From Paragordius varius (Eukaryota > Nematomorpha): a stretch of 64,000 bases of DNA. The stretch spans positions 744,001-808,000 of the forward strand of contig OZ176054.1 of the NCBI GenBank assembly GCA_964247055.1, written 5' to 3'. A program made the position numbers and the translations under genes. The notes below the pieces were generated by a model, which saw only the letters and a program-made list of their open reading frames with translations, was not told the DNA's origin and did no database searches. How positions within the stretch are numbered: position 1 is the stretch's first letter; each line of letters opens with the position of its first letter. Shown one piece after another: positions 34,900 through 48,235 of the stretch.

Positions 34900-37800
34900 A
34901 ACTTTGTCCTTAAAAATCGGATATTGGTCACCGGTGAACAAAATTATTTTTTATACATTCTCTTAGTAAGACTACATCAAAATATAGAGATAGTTTGACA
35001 AACTCTTTCATATCCGATTTTTACAACGATACTTTAAAAATTAATGTGTTAAAGTCGCATCAGTACTCAAGTTAAACTTTGTCCTAAAAAATCGAATATT
35101 GGTCACCGGTGAACAAAATTATTTTTTATATATTCTCTTAGTAAGACTACATCAAAATATAGAAATAGTTTGACAAACTCTTTCATATCCGATTTTTACA
35201 ACGATACTTTAAAATTTAATGTATTAAACTAGTCGCATCAATACTCAAATAAAACTTTGTCCTTAAAAATCGGATATTAGTCACCGGTGAACAAAATTAT
35301 TTTTTATACATTCTCTTAGTAAGACTACATCAAAATATAGAGATAGTTTGACAAACTCTTTCATATCCGATTTTTACAACGATACGTTAAAAATTATGGT
35401 ATTAAACTAGTCGCATCAATACTCAAATTAAACTTTGTCCTTAAAAATCGGATATTGGTCACCGGTGAACAAAATTATTTTTTATATATTCTCTTAGCAA
35501 GACTACATCAAAATATAGAGATAGTTTGACAAACTCTTTCATATCCGATTTTTACAACGATACGTTAAAAATTATGGTATTAAACTAGTCGCATCAATAC
35601 TCAAATTAAACTTTGTCCTTAAAAATCGGATATTGGTCACCGGTGAACAAAATTATTTTTTATATATTCTCTTAGCAAGACTACATCAAAATATAGAGAT
35701 AGTTTGACAAACTCTTTCATATCCGATTTTTACAACGATACTTTAAAAATTAATGTATAAAACTAGTCGTATCAATAAATCGCATCAATACTCAAGTTAA
35801 ACTTTGTCCTTAATTATCGGATATTGGTCACCGGTGAACAAAATTATTTTTTATACATTCTCTTAGTAAGACTACATCAAAATATAGAGATATTTTGACA
35901 AACTCTTTCATATCCGATTTTTACAACGATACTTTAAAAATTAATGTGTTAAACTAGTCGCATCAATACTCAAGTTAAACTTTGTCCTTAAAAATCGAAT
36001 ATTGGTCACCGGTGAACAAAATTATTTTTTATATATTCTCTTAGTAAGACTACATCAAAATATAGAAATAGTTTGACAAACTCTTTCATATCCGATTTTT
36101 ACAAAGATACTTTAAAATTTAATGTATTAAACTAGTCGCATCAATACTCAAATAAAACTTTGTCCTTAAAAATCGGATATTGGTCACCGGTGAACAAAAT
36201 TATTTTTTATACATTCTCTTAGTAAGACTACATCAAAATATAGAGGTAGTTTGAAAAACTCTTTCATATCCGATTTTTACAACGATACTTTAAAAATTAA
36301 TGTATTAAACTAGTCGCATCAATACTCAAATTAAACTTTGTCCTGAAAAATCGGATATTGGTCACCGGTGAACAAAATTATTTTTTATACATTCTCTTTG
36401 TAAGACTACATCAAAATATAGAGATAGTTTGACAAACTCTTTCATATCCGATTTTTACAACGATACTTTAAAAATTAATGTGTTTAACTAGTCGCATCAA
36501 TACTAAAGTTAAACTTTGTCCTTAAAAATCGGATATTGGTCACCGGTGAACAAAATTATTTTTTATATATTCTCTTAGCAAGACTACATCAAAATATAGA
36601 GATAGTTTGACAAACTCTTTCATATCCGATTTTTACAACGATACTTTAAAAATTAATGTATAAAACTAGTCGTATCAATAAATCGCATCAATACTCAAGT
36701 TAAACTTTGTCCTTAATTATCGGATATTGGTCACCGGTGAACAAAATTATTTTTTATACATTCTCTTAGTAAGACTACATCAAAATATAGAGATATTTTG
36801 ACAAACTCTTTCATATCCGATTTTTACAACGATACTTTAAAAATTAATGTGTTAAACTAGTCGCATCAATACTCAAGTTAAACTTTGTCCTTAAAAATCG
36901 AATATTGGTCACCGGTGAACAAAATTATTTTTTATATATTCTCTTAGTAAGACTACATCAAAATATAGAAATAGTTTGACAAACTCTTTCATATCCGATT
37001 TTTACAAAGATACTTTAAAATTTATATTAAACTAGTCGCATCAATACTCAAATAAAACTTTGTCCTTAAAAATCGGATATTGGTCACCGGTGAACAAAAT
37101 TATTTTTTATACATTCTCTTAGTAAGACTACATCAAAATATAGAGATATTTTGACAAACTCTTTCATATCCGATTTTTACAACGATACTTTAAAAATTAA
37201 TGTGTTAAACTAGTCGCATCAATACTCAAGTTAAACTTTGTCCTTAAAAATCGAATATTGGTCACCGGTGAACAAAATTTTTATATATTCTCTTAGTAAG
37301 ACTACATCAAAATATAGAAATAGTTTGACAAACTCTTTCATATCCGATTTTTACAAAGATACTTTAAAATTTATATTAAACTAGTCGCATCAATACTCAA
37401 ATAAAACTTTGTCCTTAAAAATCGGATATTGGTCACCGGTGAACAAAATTATTTTTTATACATTCTCTTAGTAAGACTACATCAAAATATAGAGGTAGTT
37501 TGAAAAACTCTTTCATATCCGATTTTTACAACGATACTTTAAAAATTAATGTTTTAAACTAGTCGCATCAATACTCAAATTAAACTTTGTCCTTAAAAAT
37601 CGGATATTGGTCACGGGTGAACAAAATTATTTTTTATATATTCTCTTAGCAAGACTACATCAAAATATAGAGATAGTTTGACAAACTCTTTCATATCCGA
37701 TTTTTACAACGATACGTTAAAAATTATGGTATTAAACTAGTCGCATCAATACTCAAATTAAACTTTGTCCTTAAAAATCGGATATTGGTCACCGGTGAAC

Positions 37801-40800
37801 AAAATTATTTTTTATATATTCTCTTAGCAAGACTACATCAAAATATAGAGATAGTTTGACAAACTCTTTCATATCCGATTTTTACAACGATACTTTAAAA
37901 ATTAATGTATAAAACTAGTCGTATCAATAAATCGCATCAATACTCAAGTTAAACTTTGTCCTTAATTATCGGATATTGGTCACCGGTGAACAAAATTATT
38001 TTTTATACATTCTCTTAGTAAGACTACATCAAAATATAGAGATATTTTGACAAACTCTTTCATATCCGATTTTTACAACGATACTTTAAAAATTAATGTG
38101 TTAAACTAGTCGCATCAATACTCAAGTTAAACTTTGTCCTTAAAAATCGAATATTGGTCACCGGTGAACAAAATTATTTTTTATATATTCTCTTAGTAAG
38201 ACTACATCAAAATATAGAAATAGTTTGACAAACTCTTTCATATCCGATTTTTACAAAGATACTTTAAAATTTAATGTATTAAACTAGTCGCATCAATACT
38301 CAAATAAAACTTTGTCCTTAAAAATCGGATATTGGTCACCGGTGAACAAAATTATTTTTTATACATTGTCTTAGTAAGACTACATCAAAATATAGAGGTA
38401 GTTTGAAAAACTCTTTCATATCCGATTTTTACAACGATACTTTAAAAATTAATGTATTAAACTAGTGGCATCAATACTCAAATTAAACTTTGTCCTTAAA
38501 AATCGGATATTGGTCACCGGTGAACAAAATTATTTTTTATACATTCTCTTTGTAACACTACATCAAAATATAGAGATAGTTTGACAAACTCTTTCATATC
38601 CGATTTTTACAACGATACTTTAAAAATTAATGTGTTTAACTAGTCGCATCAATACTAAAGTTAAACTTTGTCCTTAAAAATCGGATATTGGTCACCGGTG
38701 AACAAAATTATTTTTTATATATTCTCTTAGCAAGACTACATCAAAATATAGAGATAGTTTGACAAACTCGTTCATATCCGATTTTTACAACGATACTTTA
38801 AAAATTAATGTATAAAACTAGTCGTATCAATAAATCGCATCAATACTCAAGTTAAACTTTGTCCTTAATTATCGGATATTGGTCACCGGTGAACAAAATT
38901 ATTTTTTATACATTCTCTTAGTAAGACTACATCAAAATATAGAGATATTTTGACAAACTCTTTCATATCCGATTTTTACAACGATACTTTAAAAATTAAT
39001 GTGTTAAACTAGTCGCATCAATACTCAAGTTAAACTTTGTCCTTAAAAATCGAATATTGGTCACCGGTGAACAAAATTATTTTTTATATATTCTCTTAGT
39101 AAGACTACATCAAAATATAGAAATAGTTTGACAAACTCTTTCATATCCGATTTTTACAAAGATACTTTAAAATTTATATTAAACTAGTCGCATCAATACT
39201 CAAATAAAACTTTGTCCTTAAAAATCGGATAGTGGTCACCGGTGAACAAAATTATTTTTTATACATTCTCTTAGTAAGACTACATCAAAATATAGAGGTA
39301 GTTTGAAAAACTCTTTCATATCCGATTTTTACAACGATACTTTAAAAATTAATGTTTTAAACTAGTCGCATCAATACTCAAATTAAACTTTGTCCTTAAA
39401 AATCGGATATTGGTCACCGGTGAACAAAATTATTTTTTATATATTCTCTTAGCAAGACTACATCAAAATATAGAGATAGTTTGACAAACTCTTTCATATC
39501 CGATTTTTACAACGATACGTTAAAAATTATGGTATTAAACTAGTCGCATCAATACTCAAATTAAACTTTGTCCTTAAAAATCGGATATTGGTCACCGGTG
39601 AACAAAATTATTTTTTATATATTCTCTTAGCAAGACTACATCAAAATATAGAGATAGTTTGACAAACTCTTTCATATCCGATTTTTACAACGATACTTTA
39701 AAAATTAATGTAAACTAGTCGTATCAATAAATCGCATCAATACTCAAGTTAAACTTTGTCCTTAATTATCGGATATTGGTCACCGGTGAACAAAATTATT
39801 TTTTATACATTCTCTTAGTAAGACTACATCAAAATATAGAGATATTTTGACAAACTCTTTCATATCCGATTTTTACAACGATACTTTAAAAATTAATGTG
39901 TTAAACTAGTCGCATCAATACTCAAGTTAAACTTTGTCCTTAAAAATCGAATATTGGTCACCGGTGAACAAAATTATTTTTTATATATTCTCTTAGTAAG
40001 ACTACATCAAAATATAGAAATAGTTTGACAAACTCTTTCATATCCGATTTTTACAAAGATACTTTAAAATTTAATGTATTAAACTAGTCGCATCAATACT
40101 CAAATAAAACTTTGTCCTTAAAAATCGGATATTGGTCACCGGTGAACAAAATTATTTTTTATACATTCTCTTAGTAAGACTACATCAAAATATAGAGGTA
40201 GTTTGAAAAACTCTTTCATATCCGATTTTTACAACGATACTTTAAAAATTAATGTATTAAACTAGTCGCATCAATACTCAAATTAAACTTTGTCCTTAAA
40301 AATCGGATATTGGTCACCGGTGAACAATATTATTTTTTATACATTCTCTTTGTAAGACTACATCAAAATATAGAGATAGTTTGACAAACTCTTTCATATC
40401 CGATTTTTACAACGATACTTTAAAAATTAATGTGTTTAACTAGTCGCATCAATACTAAAGTTAAACTTTGTCCATAAAAATCGAATATTGGTCACCGGTG
40501 AACAAAATTATTTTTTATATATTCATTTAGCAAGACTACCACAAAATATAGAGATAGTTTGACAAACTCTTTCATATCCGATTTTTACAACGATACTTCA
40601 AAAATTATGGTATTAAACTAGTCGCATCTATACTCAAATTAAACTTTGTCCTTAAAAATCGGATATTGGTCACCGGTGAACAAAATTATTTTTTATATAT
40701 TCTCTTAGCAAGACTACATCAAAATATAGAGATAGTTTGACAAACTCTTTCATATCCGATTTTTACAACGATACTTTAAAAATTATGTATAAAACTAGTC

Positions 40801-43116
40801 GTATCAATAAATCGCATCAATACTCAAGTTAAACTTTGTCCTTAATTATCGGATATTGCGGTGAACAAAATTATTTTTTATACATTCTCTTAGTAAGACT
40901 ACATCAAAATATAGAGATAGTTTGACAAACTCTTTCATATCCGATTTTTACAACGATACGTTAAAAATTATGGTATTAAACTAGTCGCATCAATACTCAA
41001 ATTAAACTTTGTCCTTAAAAATCGGATATTAGTCACCGGTGAACAAAATTATTTTTTATACATTTTCTTAGTAAGACTACATCAAAATATAGAGATAGTT
41101 TGACAAACTCTTTCATATCCGATTTTTACAACGATACGTTAAAAATTATGGTATTAAACTAGTCGCATCAATACTCAAATTAAACTTTGTCCTTAAAAAT
41201 CGGATATTGGTCACCGGTGAACAAAATTATTTTTTATATATTCTCTTAGCAAGACTACATCAAAATATAGAGATAGTTTGACAAACTCTTTCATATCCGA
41301 TTTTTACAACGATACGTTAAAAACTATGGTATTAAACTAGTCGCATCAATACTCAAATTAAACTTTGTCCTTAAAAATCGGATATTGGTCACCGGTGAAC
41401 AAAATTATTTTTTATATATTCTCTTAGCAAGACTACATCAAAATATAGAGATAGTTTGACAAACTCTTTCATATCCGATTTTTACAACGATACTTTAAAA
41501 ATTAATGTATAAAACTAGTCGTATCAATAAATCGCATCAATACTCAAGTTAAACTTTGTCCTTAATTATCGGATATTGGTCACCGGTGAACAAAAATATT
41601 TTTTATACATTCTCTTAGTAAGACTACATCAAAATATAGAGATATTTTGACAAACTCTTTCATATCCGATTTTTACAACGATACTTTAAAAATTAATGTG
41701 TTAAACTAGTCGCATCAATACTCAAGTTAAACTTTGTCCTTAAAAATCGAATATTGGTCACCGGTGAACAAAATTATTTTTTATATATTCTCTTAGTAAG
41801 ACTACATCAAAATATAGAAATAGTTTGACAAACTCTTTCATATCCGATTTTTACAAAGATACTTTAAAATTTAATGTATTAAACTAGTCGCATCAATACT
41901 CAAATAAAACTTTGTCCTTAAAAATCGGATATTGGTCACCGGTGAACAAAATTATTTTTTATACATTCTCTTAGTAAGACTACATCAAAATATAGAGGTA
42001 GTTTGAAAAACTCTTTCATATCCGATTTTTACAACGATACTTTAAAAATTAATGTTTTAAACTAGTCGCATCAATACTCAAATTAAACTTTGTCCTTAAA
42101 AATCGAATATTGGTCACCGGTGAACAAAATTATTTTTTATATATTCTCTTAGTAAGACTACATCAAAATATAGAAATAGTTTGACAAACTCTTTCATATC
42201 CGATTTTTACAACGATACTTTAAAATTTAATGTATTAAACTAGTCGCATCAATACTCAAATAAAACTTTGTCCTTAAAAATCGGATATTGGTCACCGGTG
42301 AACAAAATTATTTTTTATACATTCTCTTAGTAAGACTACATCAAAATATAGAGATAGTTTGACAAACTCTTTCATATCCGATTTTTACAACGATACTTTA
42401 AAAATTAATGTGTTTAACTAGTCGCATCAATACTCAAGTTAAACTTTGTCCTTAAAAATCGAATATTGGTCACCGGTGAACAAAATTATTTTTTATATAT
42501 TCTCTTAGCAAGACTACATCAAAATATAGAGATAGTTTGACAAACTCTTTCATATCCGATTTTTACAACGATACGTTAAAAATTATGGTATTAAACTAGT
42601 CGCATCTATACTCAAATTAAACTTTGTCCTTAAAAATCGGATATTGGTCACCGGTGAACAAAATTATATTTTATATATTCTCTTAGCAAGACTACATCAA
42701 AATATAGAGATAGTTTGACAAACTCTTTCATATCCGATTTTTACAACGATACTTTAAAAATTAATGTATAAAACTAGTCGTATCAATAAATCGCATCAAT
42801 ACTCAAGTTAAACTTTGTCCTTAAAAATCGGATATTGGTCACCGGTGAACAAAATTATTTTTTATACATTCTCTTACTAAGACTACATCAAAATATAGAG
42901 ATAGTTTGACAAACTTTTTCATATCCGATTTTTACAACGATACTTTAAAAATTAATGTGTTAAACTAGTCGCATCAATACTCAAGTTAAACTTTGTCCTC
43001 AAAAATCGAATATTGGTCACCGGTGAACAAAATTATTTTTTATATATTCTCTTAGTAAGACTACATCAAAATATAGAAATAGTTTGACAAACTCTTTCAT
43101 ATCCGATTTTTCAACG
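34900..43116 (-). repeat. Zone of ~903-bp 5-mers with 1,800- and 2,152-bp shifts
   Basis: The TAATTATCGG variant is at 35,811, 36,714, 37,963, 38,866, 39,763 and 41,563: spacings 903, 1,249, 903, 897, 1,800. Unit order from 35,811: TATTTTGAC monomer; CGAATATTGG with GAAATAG and AAAGATAC; CAAATAAAAC with GAGGTAGTTTGAAAAAC; CTTTGTAAGAC with GTGTTTAAC; TACTAAAG with a long CGTATCAATAAATCGC insert. TGTTTAACTAGTCG recurs at 36,481, 38,633 (2,152 bp) and 40,433 (1,800 bp). The intact TCACCGGTGA palindrome predominates here, unlike the flanking zones. The variant set differs from the 904-bp 5-mer of the left array. Confidence 0.82.
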
Positions 43117-45250
43117 ATACTTTAAAAATTATGTATAAAACTAGTCGTATCAATAAATCGCATCAATACTCAAGTTAAACTTTGTCCTTAATTATCGGAT
43201 ATTGCGGTGAACAAAATTATTTTTTATACATTCTCTTAGTAAGACTACATCAAAATATAGAGATAGTTTGACAAACTCTTTCATATCCGATTTTTACAAC
43301 GATACGTAAAAAATTATGGTATTAAACTAGTCGCATCAATACTCAAATTAAACTTTGTCCTTAAAAATCGGATATTGGTCACCGGTGAACAAAACTATTT
43401 TTTATATATTCTCTTAGCAAGACTGCATCAAAATATAGAGATAGTTTGACAAACTCTTTCATATCCGATTTTTACAACGATACTTTAAAAATTAATGTAT
43501 AAAACTAGTCGTATCAATAAATCGCATCAATACTCAAGTTAAACTTTGTCCTTAAAAATCGGATATTGGTCACCGGTGAACAAAATTATTTTTTATACAT
43601 TCTCTTACTAAGACTACATCAAAATATAGAGATAGTTTGACAAACTTTTTCATATCCGATTTTTACAACGATACTTTAAAAATTAATGTGTTAAACTAGT
43701 CGCATCAATACTCAAGTTAAACTTTGTCCTTAAAAATCGAATATTGGTCACCGGTGAACAAAATTATTTTTTATATATTCTCTTAGTAAGACTACATCAA
43801 AATATAGAAATAGTTTGACAAACTCTTTCATATCCGATTTTTACAACGATACTTTAAAATTTAATGTATTAAACTAGTCGCATCAATACTCAAATTAAAC
43901 TTTGTCCTTAAAAATCGGATATTGGTCACCGGTGAACAAAATTATATTTTATATATTCTCTTAGCAAGACTACATCAAAATATAGAGATAGTTTGACAAA
44001 CTCTTTCCTATCCGATTTTTACAACAACACTTTAAAAATTAATGTATAAAACGAGTCGTATCAATAAATCGCATCAATACTGAAGTTAAACTTTGTCATT
44101 AAAAATCGGATATTGGTCACCGGTGAACAAAATTATTTTTTATACATTCTCTTAGTAGGACTACATCAAAATATAGAGATAGTTTGGCAAACTCTTTCAT
44201 ATCCGATTTTTACAACGATACTTTAAAAATTAATGTATTAAACTAGTCGCATCAATACTCAAGTTAAACTTTGTCCTTAAAAATCGGATATTGGTCTCCG
44301 GTGAACAAAATAATTTTTTATACATTCTCTTAGTAAGACTACATCAAAATATAGAGATAGTTTGACAAACTCTTTCATATCCGATTTTTACAACGATACT
44401 TTAAAAATTAATGTAAACTAGTCGCATCAATACTCAAGTTAAACTTTGTCCTTAAAAATCGGATATTGGTCACCGGTGGACAAAATTATTTTTTATATAT
44501 TCTCTTAGCAAGACTACATCAAAATATAGAGATAGTTTGACAAACTCTTTCATATCCGATTTTTACAACGATACTTTAAAAATTAATGTATAAAACTAGT
44601 CGCATCAATACTCAACTTAAACTTTGTCATAAAAAATCGAATATTGGTCACCGGTGAACAAAATTATTTTTTATACATTCTCTTAGTAAGACTACATCAA
44701 AATATAGAGATAGTTTGACAAACTCTTTCATATCCGATTTTTACAACGATACTTTAAAAATTAATGTATTAAACTAGTCGCATCAATACTCAAGTTAAAC
44801 TTTGTCCTTAAAAATCGGATATTGGTCACCGGTGAACAAAATTATTTTTTATATATTCTCTTAGCAAGACTACATCAAAATATAGAGGTAGTTTGACAAA
44901 CTCTTTCATATCCGATTTTTACAACGATACTTTAAAAATTAATGTATAAAACGAGTCGTATCCATAAATCGCATCAATACTCAAGTTAAACTTTGTCCTT
45001 AAAAATCGGATATTGGTCACCGGTGCACAAAATTATTTTTTATACATTCTCTTAGTAGGACTACATCAAAATATAGAGATAGTTTGGCAAACTCTTTCAT
45101 ATCCGATTTTTACAACGATACTTTAAAAATTAATGTATTAAACTAGTCGTATCAATACTCAAGTTAAACTTTGTCCTTAAAAATCGGATATTGGTCTCCG
45201 GTGAACAAAATAATTTTTTATATATTCTCTTAGCAAGACTACATCAAAAT
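43117..45250 (-). repeat. 2.1-kb block C, copy 2
   Basis: Partner of 30,290-32,430 at 12,827 bp. It lost four bases at AATGTAAACTAG (44,411) and lacks the GGGC change of copy 1. It leads straight into, and overlaps, the 4,359-bp duplication below, so block C was later incorporated into larger units. Confidence 0.84.
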
Positions 45251-46600
45251 ATAGAGATAGTTTGACAAACTCGTTCATATCCGATTTTTACAACGATACT
45301 TTAAAAATTAATGTATAAAACTAGTCGTATCAATAAATCGCATCAATACTCAAGTTAAACTTTGTCCTTAAAAATCGGATATTGGTCTCCGGTGAACAAA
45401 ATTATTTTTTATACATTCTCTTAGTAAGACTAAATCAAAATATAGAGATAGTTTGACAAACTCTTTCATATCCGATTTTTACAACGATACTTTAAAAATT
45501 AATGTATTAAACTAGTCGCATCAATACTCAAGTTAAACTTTGTCCTTAAAAATCGGATATTGGTCTCCGGTGAACAAAATAATTTTTTATATATTCTCTA
45601 AGCAAGACTACATCAAAATATAGAGATAGTTTGACAAACTCGTTCATATCCGATTTTTACAACGATACTTTAAAAATTAATGTATAAAACTAGTCGTATC
45701 AATAAATCGCATCAATACTCAAGTTAAACTTTGTCCTTAAAAATCGGATATTGGTCACCGGTGAACAAAATTATTTTTTATATATTCTCTTAGCAAGACT
45801 ACATCAAAATATAGAGGTAGTTTGACAAACTCGTTCATATCCGATTTTTACAACGATACTTTAAAAATTAATGTATAAAACTAGTCGTATCAATAAATCG
45901 CATCAATACTCAAGTTAAACTTTGTCCTTAAAATTCGGATATTGGTCTCCGGTGAACAAAATTATTTTTTATACATTCTCTTAGTAAGACTAAATCAAAA
46001 TATAGAGATAGTTTGACAAACTCTTTCATATCCGATTTTTACAACGATACTTTAAAAATTAATGTATTAAACTAGTCGCATCAATACTCAAGTTAAACTT
46101 TGTCCTTAAAAATCGGATATTGGTCACCGGTGGACAAAATTATTTTTTATATATTCTCTTAGCAAGACTACATCAAAATATAGAGATAGTTTGACAAACT
46201 CTTTCATATCCGATTTTTACAACGATACTTTAAAAATTAATGTATAAAACTAGTCGCATCAATACTCAACTTAAACTTTGTCATAAAAAATCGAATATTG
46301 GTCACCGGTGAACAAAATTATTTTTTATACATTCTCTTAGTAAGACTACATCAAAATATAGAGATAGTTTGACAAACTCTTTCATATCCGATTTTTACAA
46401 CGATACTTTAAAAATTAATGTATTAAACTAGTCGCATCAATACTCAAGTTAAACTTTGTCCTAAAAATCGGATATTGGTCACCGGTGAACAAAATTATTT
46501 TTTATATATTCTCTTAGCAAGACTACATCAAAATATAGAGGTAGTTTGACAAACTCTTTCATATCCGATTTTTACAACGATACTTTAAAAATTAATGTAT
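43690..46600 (-). repeat. 2.9-kb block D, copy 1 (shift 4,359 bp)
   Basis: CATCAATACTGAAG at 44,081 and 48,440, AATGTAAACTAG near 44,411 and 48,770, TAAAATTCGG at 45,934 and 50,293, and GTCCTAAAAATCGG near 46,461 and 50,820 fix the shift at 4,359 bp. Also shared: ACAACAACACTTT and CTAAGCAAGAC. A private change in this copy is CGTATCCATAAATCGC (44,959). Confidence 0.9.
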
Positions 46601-48235
46601 AAAACGAGTCGTATCAATAAATCGCATCAATACTCAAGTTAAACTTTGTCCTTAAAAATCGGATATTGGTCACCGGTGCACAAAATTATTTTTTATACAT
46701 TCTCTTAGTAGGACTACATCAAAATATAGAGATAGTTTGGCAAACTCTTTCATATCCGATTTTTACAACGATACTTGAAAAATTAATGTATTAAACTATT
46801 CGCATCAATACTCAAGTTAAACTTTGTCCTTAAAAATCGGATATTGGTCTCCGGTGAACAAAATTATTTTTTATACATTCTCTTAGTAAGACTAAATCAA
46901 AATATAGAGATAGTTTGACAAACTCTTTCATATCCGATTTTTACAACGATACTTTAAAAATTAATGTATTAAACTAGTCGCATCAATACTCAAGTTAAAC
47001 TTTGTCCTTAAAAATCGGATATTGGTCACCGGTGGACAAAATTATTTTTTATATATTCTCTTAGTCGGACTACATCAAAATATAGAGATAGTTTGGCAAA
47101 CTCTTTCATATCCGATTTTTACAACGATACTTGAAAAATTAATGTATTAAACTAGTCGCATCAATACTCAAGTTAAACTTTGTCCTTAAAAATCGGATAT
47201 TGGTCTCCGGTGAACAAAATTATTTTTTATACATTCTCTTAGTAAGACTAAATCAAAATATAGAGATAGTTTGACAAACTCTTTCATATCCGATTTTTAC
47301 AACGATACTTTAAAAATTAATGTATTAAACTAGTCGCATCAATACTCAAGTTAAACTTTGTCCTTAAAAATCGGATATTGGTCACCGGTGGACAAAATTA
47401 TTTTTTATATATTCTCTTAGCAAGACTACATCAAAATATAGAGATAGTTTGACAAACTCTTTCATATCCGATTTTTACAACGATACTTTAAAAATTAATG
47501 TATAAAACTAGTCGCATCAATACTCAACTTAAACTTTGTCATAAAAAATCGAATATTAATCACCGGTGAACAAAATTATTTTTTATACATTCTCTTAGTA
47601 AGACTACATCAAAATATAGAGATAGTTTGACAAACTCTTTCATATCCGATTTTTACAACGATACTTTAAAAATTAATGTATTAAACTAGTCGCATCAATA
47701 CTCAAGTTAAACTTTGTCCTTAAAAATCGGATATTGGTCACCGGTGAACAAAATTATTTTTTATATATTCTCTTAGCAAGACTACATCAAAATATAGAGG
47801 TAGTTTGACAAACTCTTTCATATCCGATTTTTACAACGATACTTTAAAAATTAATGTATAAAACGAGTCGTATCAATAAATCGCATCAATACTCAAGTTA
47901 AACTTTGTCCTTAAAAATCGGATATGGCTCACCGGTGCACAAAATTATTTTTTATACATTCTCTTAGTAGGACTACATCAAAATATAGAGATAGTTTGGC
48001 AAACTCTTTCATATCCGATTTTTACAACGATACTTTAAAAATTAATGTGTTAAACTAGTCGCATCAGTACTCAAGTTAAACTTTGTCCTAAAAAATCGAA
48101 TATTGGTCACCGGTGAACAAAATTATTTTTTATATATTCTCTTAGTAAGACTACATCAAAATATAGAAATAGTTTGACAAACTCTTTCATATCCGATTTT
48201 TACAACGATACTTTAAAATTTAATGTATTAAACTA
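44460..48235 (-). repeat. 3.8-kb block E, copy 1 (shift 8,937 bp)
   Basis: Rare variants exactly 8,937 bp apart: TTAGTCGGAC (47,064 and 56,001), CGAATATTAATCACC (47,551 and 56,488), GATATGGCTCACC (47,928 and 56,865), TAAAATTCGG (45,934 and 54,871) and CATCAGTACTC (about 48,064 and 57,001). Homology ends where this copy reads ACTCAAATTAAAC and the other reads ACTCAAATAAAAC. Confidence 0.92.
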
